Below are positions 11,534-21,200 of a stretch of DNA of 64,000 nucleotides, in pieces. Source of the DNA: Hansschlegelia beijingensis (GTDB lineage Bacteria; Pseudomonadota; Alphaproteobacteria; Rhizobiales; Methylopilaceae). Each line of letters starts with the position of its first letter. Within the stretch, counting starts at the first letter, position 1. The stretch is from NCBI RefSeq assembly GCF_014196425.1, contig NZ_JACIDR010000001.1:1178001-1242000 (forward strand). Direction: 5' to 3'. The position numbers and the translations under genes were made by a program. Under the pieces are notes generated by a model, which was not told the DNA's origin, did no database searches, and saw only the letters and a list, made by a program, of their open reading frames with translations.

Positions 11534-11575
11534 CCGCCGGCGCGAAATGCAGTCCTCGCGCCGGCGGCTTTTTTT
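11534..11575 (+). terminator. Intrinsic terminator downstream of aroC
   Basis: A 12-bp GC-rich stem (CCGCCGGCGCGA with TCGCGCCGGCGG), 10-nt loop, then C and seven T. It also lies just past the stop of the converging membrane-protein gene, but the T tract suits the plus strand. Confidence 0.85.
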
Positions 11576-11579
11576 GATC

Positions 11580-12602
11580 TCAGGGCTGGCGGCTCTCGAA
11601 CAGGTTTCCGGCGACTTCCCGGACCGTCGGCGGCCGCCGCTCGACGAAGGGAAGCGGTCGGCAGACCGCCATGGCTGCGAGCCCGACGCGCGCGGTCAGC
11701 AGCCCGTTCAGCACCCCCTCGCCCAGCCGCGCCGACAGCTTCGCCGCGAGGCCGTGGCCGAGCATCTGCTCAAGAAGCCCGTCGCCGACCCCCATGCCGC
11801 CGGTGACCGCCAGATGCGCGCCGACGTGCCGCGCCAGCTTCAGGAAGCCGAGCATTCCGGGTCGTCCGCCATAGACAGCGCCGACCTGCCGGATCAGGCG
11901 CATCGTCTCGACGAGCACGACCACCAGATCGACCAGCGCGCGCGGCGACACCGCGGTGACCACCGACACCCGTTTCGCCGCTGACGCGATCGCCCGGGTG
12001 GCCTCAAGATCGAGCGCCTCGATCAACTCGCGCTCGACGATCCGCAGACGGTCCGAGCCGTCGATGATCTCGTTCGCGTGCGCCGCGATGGCCGCGCGCG
12101 CCCGCGCCGTCTCCAGGCGGTTGGCGTAGAGCGCCACGACCTCCGCCACGACCTTCCGGGCCCTGGCGTCGTCGTCGGTCTGGTGGGCCTCCTCCGCTGC
12201 GGCCCTGAGGTCCTCGATCTTGTTGAGCCGCAGCAGCGCGGTGACCTCGCGCAGCACGATGGCGAGCGCCGCCAGACCCGCTGCGGCCGCGAGCGCGAGC
12301 GCGAGCCAGCCCAGCCAGTCGGACCGGGCGAACAGATCCTCGACCACCCGCGTCGCCCAGAGGCCGAGCGCCAGGCTCCCAAGTCCGCCGAGCGCGCCCC
12401 AGAACAGTCCGCCGAGCGAAAGCCCGCGGCGGCGCGGCTTCACCTTTGTGGCGGCGGGCTCAGGCGCGCTCTCGAAGGCGTCCGGCTGCGGCGTCAGCAC
12501 CACGCCGCCGCGGGCCGTCGAGGTCTCCTCGTCGGGCGCGGCGAGCGTCACGCCGGGATCATTGAGCCGGAAGGCCGCCGGCCTGCGTGGTGCGTCGGTC
12601 AT
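11580..12602 (-). CDS. YcjF-like (TIGR01620/DUF697) membrane protein
   Basis: An inner-membrane protein of the TIGR01620 type, 340 residues from the ATG at 12602; a TTG three codons earlier is possible. A Pro/Ala-rich cytoplasmic N-terminus of about 65 residues precedes two hydrophobic segments (GGLFWGALGGLGSLALGLWA and WLGWLALALAAAAGLAALAI). A DUF697-like helical domain follows, with ATRAIASAAKRVSVVTAVSPRA and later amphipathic segments. Its start lies 25 nt after the stop of the ycjX-like gene, the conserved pairing in proteobacteria. Function is not established; a role with the YcjX GTPase in envelope stress is inferred from the pairing. Confidence 0.85.
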   Translation of the reverse strand: MTDAPRRPAAFRLNDPGVTLAAPDEETSTARGGVVLTPQPDAFESAPEPAATKVKPRRRGLSLGGLFWGALGGLGSLALGLWATRVVEDLFARSDWLGWLALALAAAAGLAALAIVLREVTALLRLNKIEDLRAAAEEAHQTDDDARARKVVAEVVALYANRLETARARAAIAAHANEIIDGSDRLRIVERELIEALDLEATRAIASAAKRVSVVTAVSPRALVDLVVVLVETMRLIRQVGAVYGGRPGMLGFLKLARHVGAHLAVTGGMGVGDGLLEQMLGHGLAAKLSARLGEGVLNGLLTARVGLAAMAVCRPLPFVERRPPTVREVAGNLFESRQP

Positions 12603-12627
12603 CGCGTGCAAAAACCGCTGTGCTCGG

Positions 12628-14100
12628 TCACTTCAGGGCGTCGCCGATGAGAAATTCCAGGGTCCGGTCGAGCCGGATGTGCGGCAGCTGCGGCGGACGC
12701 TCCGAGACCGGGAGCAGCGGCGGGCGGAACTTGATGAAGCGCAGGTCTCCTCCAGCTTCATCATGCGCGCGACCGCGATAGCCGCCGCTGCGCAGCGCCA
12801 CTTCGGGGTCCGCCGGGAGGTCGCCGGGAAACACCGCGATCTCCTCCTCGCCGTCGAAGATCTGGTCGCCGGAACGTTCGCCCTTCTCGGGCACGCCGAT
12901 GATCACCGGCAGTTCGTCTCGGCCCTGCCGCGCGCTCGCCTCGCGGGTCGCGCGGACCGCCGCGAGCGCGACGACATCCACCGCCGCGCCGCCGAACTCG
13001 GCGCGCTCGATCGCCCGCCCCACCAGCCGCCGGAGAATCGCCTCGAGCCGGTCGTGGCTCGTGTGGTGCAGATGGTCGGCCTTGGTGGCGGCGAACAGCA
13101 GCCTGTCGACGCGCGGCCGGAACAGGCTCGACAGCCAGGAATTGTGGCCGTGGCGGAACGCTGAAAGCACGTCGGTGAGCGCGGTCTCCAGATCCGCGAC
13201 GGCCTCCGGGCCGGCGTTGAGCGCGGCGAGCGCGTCGACCAGCACGACCTGACGATCCAGCCGCGCGAAGTGGTCGCGGAAGAATGGCCGCACGACGTGG
13301 GAGCGGTAGGCCTCGTAACGGCGCTCCATCATCGCCCACATCGAGCCCGAAGGCGCGTCGCCGGTTTCGGGAAGCGCGAGCGGCGCGAAGGTCAGGGCGG
13401 GGCTGCCTTCGAGGTCGCCCGGCATCAGGAACCGGCCGGGCGGCAGCGTGGAGAGGGCGACCCGCTCGTCGCGACCGGCGCGGAGATAGGCGGTGAAGCG
13501 GGCTGCGGCCTCCCGCGCGGCGCTCTCGTCCTCCGGCCCCGCCGGATTGAGCGTCGCCAGATGCGCGCGCCAGGCGGCGGCGATGGGCGCTCGCGTGGGG
13601 CCGTCGCTGGACGCGATCGTCCGCGCGCTCCAGGTCCGGAAATCCTGGCCGAGCAGCGCAAGGTCGAGCAGCCACTCGCCCGGGTAGTCGACGATGTCGA
13701 GCGTTAGCCGCCGCCCCGCCCGGGTGCCGCCGAACAGGCCCGGGCTCTCGAACTCCACGATCACCCGCAGCTCCGAGATGCGGCGCGTCGATTCCGGCCA
13801 CGACCGGTCGGGCCCGGTCAGCGCGCGCAGATGCGTCTCCACCTCGAAGCGGGGCACCGCGTCGTCCGGTTGCGGCGCGAGCCGGGCTCCGGCCAGTCGG
13901 CCCTGCGCGTAAGCCCTGAAGGCCGGAAGGCGGCCGCCATGGACCAGCGCCTGGACGAGCGCGGTCAGGAACACGGTCTTTCCGGCGCGCGACAGGCCGG
14001 TGACGCCAAGCCGTATCGTCGGGTCCAGAGCGCCGGCGGCCGCTTCCGCCAGACTGCGGGCTACGATCCTCGCCTCGTCCAGGAGGCCTTCAAACTTCAT
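12628..14100 (-). CDS. YcjX-family P-loop nucleotide-binding protein
   Basis: A 490-residue member of the YcjX (DUF463) family. The P-loop is GVTGLSRAGKTVFLTALV near residues 32-49, and LDIVDYPGEWLLDLALL, a family hallmark, holds the Asp of a G3-like DxPG motif. The later FAATKADH block resembles the G4 motif TKAD. Family members bind GTP in structural studies, but the cellular role is unclear. The start codon overlaps the stop of the sixA-like gene (ATGA), and the ycjF-like gene follows after 25 nt, giving a three-gene unit. Confidence 0.9.
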   Translation of the reverse strand: MKFEGLLDEARIVARSLAEAAAGALDPTIRLGVTGLSRAGKTVFLTALVQALVHGGRLPAFRAYAQGRLAGARLAPQPDDAVPRFEVETHLRALTGPDRSWPESTRRISELRVIVEFESPGLFGGTRAGRRLTLDIVDYPGEWLLDLALLGQDFRTWSARTIASSDGPTRAPIAAAWRAHLATLNPAGPEDESAAREAAARFTAYLRAGRDERVALSTLPPGRFLMPGDLEGSPALTFAPLALPETGDAPSGSMWAMMERRYEAYRSHVVRPFFRDHFARLDRQVVLVDALAALNAGPEAVADLETALTDVLSAFRHGHNSWLSSLFRPRVDRLLFAATKADHLHHTSHDRLEAILRRLVGRAIERAEFGGAAVDVVALAAVRATREASARQGRDELPVIIGVPEKGERSGDQIFDGEEEIAVFPGDLPADPEVALRSGGYRGRAHDEAGGDLRFIKFRPPLLPVSERPPQLPHIRLDRTLEFLIGDALK

Positions 14101-14621
14101 TCGCCGCCCTCGCCCAAAGTCTTAGGCGTGACGATCCTGTCCAGCCGGGCGCCGCCGAAAGCTGTGGCGCTCCATCCTCCGTCGGAGAGCTCAAGCACTG
14201 CCACGCCGGCGGTGGGCAAAGCCTCCACATGTTCTTGTGAAGCGACCCGGGAGTCTTTGGTCGCAAGCATTTCTACGAATTGCGCGAGCCCCGGGTTGTG
14301 GCCGACGATCGCCAACGTTCCGACCTCATCGCCCGCACTCCGCGTCAGGGCGAGCAGCGATCCAGGCGAGGCCCCGTAGATGCCCTCCTCGAACCGAACC
14401 TCCGGAGCGCTCGCGAACGCTTCGCTGGCGAGTTCCCAGGTGGCGCGCGCCCGCGCCGCGGTCGAGCAGAGCGTTGCGTCCGGGCGCAGGTCGTTCTCCG
14501 CCAGCCAGCGACCCATCCGGGCCGCGTCGGCGCGCCCGCTCTCGACGAGGCGACGCCCGTGATCACCGGATCCGTCGGCGGGCTCGGCCTTGGCGTGGCG
14601 GAACAGGATCAGACGGCGCAT
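14097..14621 (-). CDS. SixA-like histidine phosphatase
   Basis: A 174-residue histidine-phosphatase-superfamily protein. The catalytic RHAKAE (H9) lies at the N-terminus, and the second histidine is in LAIVGHNPGLAQF. The RHAKAE motif and short length match SixA, which in E. coli removes phosphate from histidine phosphotransfer proteins. Notably, an Hpt-domain protein is encoded about 330 bp away on the other strand, but a functional link is only inferred. The stop overlaps the ycjX-like start by 4 nt. Confidence 0.88.
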   Translation of the reverse strand: MRRLILFRHAKAEPADGSGDHGRRLVESGRADAARMGRWLAENDLRPDATLCSTAARARATWELASEAFASAPEVRFEEGIYGASPGSLLALTRSAGDEVGTLAIVGHNPGLAQFVEMLATKDSRVASQEHVEALPTAGVAVLELSDGGWSATAFGGARLDRIVTPKTLGEGGE

Positions 14622-14952
14622 GAGGCTCCTTCCCGGCGGCGGCGCGAGGCGTCGCCGCGCGCAAGCGAAGTGGGCGCCGCAGGCCGATTCCTCAACCCTA
14701 TTTCTTCACCAGTTGGAAACCGTTCCGCGCGCTCCCTATTTGTGCGACGCGGTGAACGCCGGATGAACGTCCCGTTCGGTATGAGTTCAAAGCCCGTGCG
14801 CAAGACTTCGACCGTGACCCGGAAGCCACGCTCAACCCTGAAAAACTTCGTAGCGGTTATTGAACCTTGGGCGCCCAACTTCCGACAACAGCGAAGCGCA
14901 GCAGTTAAGGGACGACCCGCGGCGTAACGGCGGGTCCGGAGCGTCAGTCATC
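14622..14952. other. Divergent intergenic region, 331 bp
   Basis: Lies between the sixA-like gene (-) and the Hpt gene (+). I see no convincing gene. The centre is AT-richer than the surroundings, as expected for promoters. A 7-bp hairpin (GACCCGC at 14914-14920 with GCGGGTC at 14930-14936) sits directly before the GGAG ribosome site at 14938-14941 and could affect translation of the Hpt gene. Confidence 0.5.
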
Positions 14953-15330
14953 ATGTCGAGCATCATGGAACAATACGAGCAACGTGCCAGCGGCTCCTTC
15001 GCGTCTGCGATCGACGTCGTTCATCTCAACCGCCAGACGATGGGCGACCGCTCGCTCGAGCGGGAGGTCCTGGAGCTCTTCCGTCGTCAGGCCAGGATCC
15101 TGCTTTTCCGGTTCGAGAACCTGACGAATCCTGCGGAGCGGGCCGACGTGGCGCACACGCTGAAGGGCTCGGCCCGCGGCGTCGGCGCGAGCCGGGTCGC
15201 CTTCGCGGCGGACGAACTCGAGCGCGCGGCGAAGGCCGGCGAGCCCACCGGCAAGGCCCTGGCCGAGCTGGCGGAAGCCGTCGCCGAGGTGACCTCCGCG
15301 ATCGAGCTGCGTTTCGGCCTCGACCGCTGA
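14953..15330 (+). CDS. Hpt-domain (histidine phosphotransfer) protein
   Basis: A 125-residue single Hpt domain. The phosphoacceptor is H68 in AHTLKGSARGVGA, followed by the amphipathic helix VAFAADELERAAKAGE, the normal Hpt arrangement. Such proteins pass phosphate between hybrid kinases and response regulators. No kinase is adjacent; a GGDEF protein is two genes downstream but its receiver lacks the phosphoacceptor Asp, so it is an unlikely target. I chose the ATG at 14953, with GGAG 11 nt upstream; the frame extends to a TTG at 14860 without resemblance to the family. An ATG at 14965 is an alternative. Confidence 0.85.
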   Translation: MSSIMEQYEQRASGSFASAIDVVHLNRQTMGDRSLEREVLELFRRQARILLFRFENLTNPAERADVAHTLKGSARGVGASRVAFAADELERAAKAGEPTGKALAELAEAVAEVTSAIELRFGLDR

Positions 15331-15347
15331 TCCCCCAGCCTTCCTGA

Positions 15348-15794
<447 letters not shown>

Positions 15795-15871
15795 GTCTTC
15801 GCTGTTGCGATAAACCCGGCATTATCGTTTTGCACGGCAACATGGCTCCTGCATACGGCGGGGGCTGAGCG

Positions 15872-16807
15872 TTGAAGATCGTGATCGTCGATCCGAGCAG
15901 AGTCGTGCTGAGGCTGGTCGCCGGACCGCTCGAGCAAGCCGGCCACGACACGATCCTGTTCACCGACGCCTCGGCGGCCCTGGCCCACATCCGGGCCGAT
16001 CTCGCGATCGACGCCCTCTTCACCAGTCTCCAGCCGCACGGCATGAGCGGCCTTGAGCTCTGCCGGCAGGCGCGGGCGCTCGCGGGCTCGCGCCGGCCGC
16101 TTTACGTGCTCGTGATGTCCTCATCCTCCGAGCGCAGCACCATCATCGAGGCGCTCGACAGCGGGGCCGACGACTTCATCGGCAAGCCCCCCGCCCCCGA
16201 AGAGCTCCTCGCCCGGCTCCGCGTCGCCTCGCGGGTCGCAGGAATGCAGAGCGAACTGATCCGCCTCGCGACGATCGACGCCCTCACGGGCGCGCTGAAC
16301 CGGCGCGCCTTCTTCGAAGCGGCGGCTGATCTGCCGCGGGCGCCGGACGCGCTGGACGCGGTCGCGATCTTCGACATCGACCGCTTCAAGCAGATCAACG
16401 ACACGTATGGCCACGCCGCCGGCGACATCGCGATCCAGGCGGTCGCGAGCCTCGCGCGCGGAGCCGCCGACATCGTGGGACGGCTCGGCGGCGAGGAGTT
16501 CGGCGTTCTGCTGCCGGGATGCTCCGTGAAGGACGCCGCCTCGCTCTGCGAGGCCATGCGCGTCGCGGTCGCGGCCACGAGCCTGCCGCAGATCGATCCG
16601 GACCTGACCGTCACCTGCAGTTTCGGCGCAGGCGAGTGGCGGCGCGGGGAGAGCATCGACGACGCCCTGAAGCGCGCCGACGTCGCGCTCTACGCCGCGA
16701 AATCCGGCGGCCGCAATCGCGTCATCGCCGCGACGGCCCCGCTCGACGACCTCGCGGCCATGACCGTCTCCAGCCCTGTCCGGGAGCGGCGCCTCGCGCA
16801 CGCCTGA
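15872..16807 (+). CDS. Receiver-GGDEF diguanylate cyclase with degenerate receiver
   Basis: A 311-residue protein with an N-terminal receiver fold (about 1-115) and a GGDEF domain (about 130-300). The cyclase signature is intact as GGEEF at 206-210, and the metal and substrate block FDIDRFKQINDTYGHAAGD is complete, so c-di-GMP synthesis is expected. The receiver keeps D7 and K105, but the phosphoacceptor position reads S52 (DALFTSLQPHGMSG). The RxxD inhibitory site before GGEEF reads GAAD, so product inhibition is probably missing. The TTG at 15872 is used, preceded by GGGG. The family model is PleD with one receiver; regulation by dimerisation or partner binding is inferred. Confidence 0.9.
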   Translation: MKIVIVDPSRVVLRLVAGPLEQAGHDTILFTDASAALAHIRADLAIDALFTSLQPHGMSGLELCRQARALAGSRRPLYVLVMSSSSERSTIIEALDSGADDFIGKPPAPEELLARLRVASRVAGMQSELIRLATIDALTGALNRRAFFEAAADLPRAPDALDAVAIFDIDRFKQINDTYGHAAGDIAIQAVASLARGAADIVGRLGGEEFGVLLPGCSVKDAASLCEAMRVAVAATSLPQIDPDLTVTCSFGAGEWRRGESIDDALKRADVALYAAKSGGRNRVIAATAPLDDLAAMTVSSPVRERRLAHA

Positions 16808-16855
16808 CCTGCGACGAGGTTCCACGTCGTCCGGCCGACGCTATAGTGGGCGTAG

Positions 16856-17926
<1,071 letters not shown>

Positions 17927-18240
17927 ACGGCCCCAGCCGTCCCGACGGGAGACTCGCGGACCCGCTCCGGAGCGTCCGCCGCATCGAAGATGGTGAACAA
18001 GCCGTTAACGACGTTTGCCATTCGCCGGATTCCAAGGTTCTCTTAGCAGGTGATGCTCGTTAGCATCGCCGCTGCGGAAATGCCGTTCGGGCTGGCGCAA
18101 GCCTGAACGGAGGGGGGAACCGATCCTCGGAGGAATCTTAGCTCGTCTCGACAAGTGTCTGGGCCGAGACCTGATTCTGACGGCGACGATCTCCTCAAAG
18201 CGACCGGTTGGTACGGTGTACGGACGCGAGGCGACCGAAA
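17927..18240. other. Intergenic region before the giant coiled-coil gene, 314 bp
   Basis: Two hairpins are visible. One at 17956-17979 has GCGGAC pairing with GTCCGC around the palindrome GCTCCGGAGC but no T tract, so it is a weak terminator candidate for the reductase gene. The other at 18049-18070 pairs GGTGATGC with GCATCGCC (one G-T pair) in the likely 5' leader of the next gene. No small gene or clear promoter is seen. GAGG at about 18225-18228 is the ribosome site for the ATG at 18241. Confidence 0.5.
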
Positions 18241-21200
18241 ATGGCGAACGTCAATCAGGCTAAGGATCCCGCGGAAGCGGCCCTTTCGGCGATCGAGGAG
18301 GCTTTGAACCTCGTCGCGCCTCGCGCGAACGCCACTGTGGAGACGACCGCGAGAGGTCGCGTGGAGCCGGTCGAACCGGCGCCTGCGCGGCCCGCCGAGC
18401 CGGCCCTGCCCCCGATCTCCCCCGAGCGCCCGGCCCCGGACCGTTCCGGCCGCCGCGCCCCCGCCAATGACGACGCCCGCTCCTTCGCGCACATCGTCTA
18501 CGCGTTGCAGCGCAAGCCCTCGCGCGCGCCCTTCGTGCTCGCGACGGTCGCCTCCCTCGTGTGGGCCGGCCTCGGCGCGATCTACGTGTTCGGGGTGCTG
18601 GGGCTTGGCCGGCCCGAGACCAACCTCGCCGACGGCGCGGTTCAGGCGCAGCTCGCCGCGGCCTTCCTCGGCGTCGCAGCCCCGATCGTGTTCTTCTACA
18701 TGCTCGCGATGATGTCGTGGCGCGCCCAGGAGATGCGGCTGGTCGCCCGCTCCATGACGGAGGTCGCGCTGCGCCTCGCGGAACCGGACACCACGTCTTC
18801 GGAGGCGATCACTTCGCTCGGTCAGGCGGTTCGCCGCGAGGTCGCCGCGATGGGCGACGGCATCGAGCGCGCGGTCAGCCGCGCGGGCGATCTGGAGTCG
18901 CTGGTGCGCGGCGAGGTCTCCACGCTGGAGCGCTCCTTCCACGACAATGAGGTGCGCGTGCGCACCCTGATCGCGGACATCCAGGCCCAGCGCGAGGCCA
19001 TAGACGGCAATGCCGAGCGCCTGCGCGAGACGATCGCGGGCGCTCACGACGTTCTGGCGCGCGACCTGAACGCGGCGGCGAGCCTTCTGGCCGCCAACAT
19101 CACGAATTCCGGCGCCCAGGTCACGAGCGAGCTCGACGCGAAGAGCTCCGAGATCGCGCTCGCGATCCAAGAGGCCGGCGAGAACATGCTGGCCGCCATC
19201 GGCGGCCGCGGCGCGGAGATGATCGAGCGTCTGGCGTCGAGCGGCGCGGAGGTCGCCCGCGACCTCGACGACACCGGCCGCCGCATCGTCGAGACGCTCG
19301 ACGAGCGCGCCGAGGCGGCGCGCTCAGCCCTTGGCCAGTCCAGCGACGCCATCATCCGCTCCATCGAGGAGCGCACGACGCTCCTGACCGACCGTCTGCA
19401 GGCGACGGGCGCGGAGTTCGACGAGCGCATCGAACGCACCAGCGGCGAAGCGATCAGCGCACTCGCCGCGCGCGGCGAGGCCGTGGCGGCCCAGATCGAC
19501 CGCGTCGGCGGCTCGATCTCCGACCAGCTTGCGGAACGCGTCGAGACCGTGATCTCGCATCTCGACCGGACCGGCTCGGATCTCGCGCAGACCTTCATCG
19601 AGCGCGCGGGCGACGTCACCTCGTCGGTCGAAGCCGCCGGCCGCGACTTCCATCGCGACCTTTCCGAGCGTTCGCGCGAGCTTCTGGAAACGCTCGCCCT
19701 GCGCACGAGCGAGCTCACCGCTGCTCTGTCCGAAGCCCGCGGCGGGATCGATTCCGATCTTTCGGAGCGCTCGACCGAACTGCTCGAGACCCTCTCGGAC
19801 CGTGCCCGCGAGGTCACGGAGGCGCTGGCCGACGCCGGCGCCCATTTCCACGGCTCGATCGACTCCGGCTCGCGCGACATCATCGACGCTCTCGGAGCGC
19901 GCTCGCGCGAGTTGGTCGAGACGCTCAGCGGCACTGCGTCCTCCGTCACCGAGGAGTTCGGCTCGCGCGGCGACGGCGCGATCGAGCGCTTCGTCGCGGC
20001 GGCCGCGCGCGTTTCGGAAGAGTTCGCCTCCCGCGGCATGCTGTTCAACGACGGGCTGGAGCGCACCGGCCAGCAGCTCACCGAGAGCTTCGCCGAGCGT
20101 GCGGAGCTCGTGTTGCGCTCGCTCTCCGAGAAGACCGACGACGCGGCGTCCGGCTTCCGGGCCATCGGCTCCGAGGTCGAGCAGGCTCTCGCGGCGCGGG
20201 CGGAGGAAGTCTCCGGCACGCTGCGCGCGGCGAGCGACCGCGCGGTCGAGGCGCTGTCCGCCAGCGGGAGCGACATCACTCGTCGGCTCGACGAGACCAG
20301 CAGGAAGGTCGCGAGCGACGTCACGCTGCAGGGCGGCGATCTTGCCGAGCGCCTCACCGAGGCGAGCGCCCGGATGCACGAGGCGATCGTCCTGCATGGC
20401 GGCGAGCTGGAGCGGCGCTTCGCTGAGGACGGGGAGCGCATCGCGTCGCTGCTCGAAGCCCAGGGAGAGGATGTCGCCTCCCGCATCACCCGCGCGAGCG
20501 ACCGCGTGCACGAGGCGATCGTGGTGCGTGGCGACGCGATCGAGGGCGATTTCGACGCCGTCGGCGCGCGCATCGTGGCGGCGATCGACGGCCGCGCTGC
20601 GGAGGTCCGCGACACCATCGAATCCGCGGGCGTGACCATCGCGGACGTGCTTTCCGAGCGCAGCGCGATCCTGCTGAACAACCTGGGCGACACCGCCGAG
20701 CGCATCCACGAAGTCGTCGTCGTCCGCGGCGGCGAGCTCGAGGACCGGCTCAAGGTCAGCGGCGAGCGGCTCGGCGAGGCGATCGCGGCCCGCGCGTCCG
20801 ACGCCGAGGCGGCCTTCGGGGCCGCGACCGGGCGCATCACCTCCGGCGTCGAGGAGAAGCTCAAGGCGTTCGAGGAGCGGCTTTCGACCACCGGCGCGTC
20901 CGTGGCCGACATCATCGCGGACCGCGGCGGGGCCCTGGCCGACACGCTCGGCGAAACCGCGGAGCGCATCCACGAGATCGTCGTCGAGCGAGGCTCGGAT
21001 CTCGAGCGCCGGCTCGCGGCGGCGGGCGACGACCTCTCCGCCAAGATCGACGCGCGCGCATCCGCGGCCGAAACGGCGTTCGGGGCGGCGACGGACCGCA
21101 TCGGGGCCGGCGTCGACCAGAAGCTCAGGGCTTTCGAGGAGCGCCTCTCCACCACCGGCGCAGCTGTGGGCGACATCATCGCCGAGCGCGGCGGCCAGCT

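Noticed and set aside
17956-17979. Hairpin after the ferredoxin reductase gene as a terminator
   Set aside because: The stem is good but no T tract follows on the plus strand, so it is not called.
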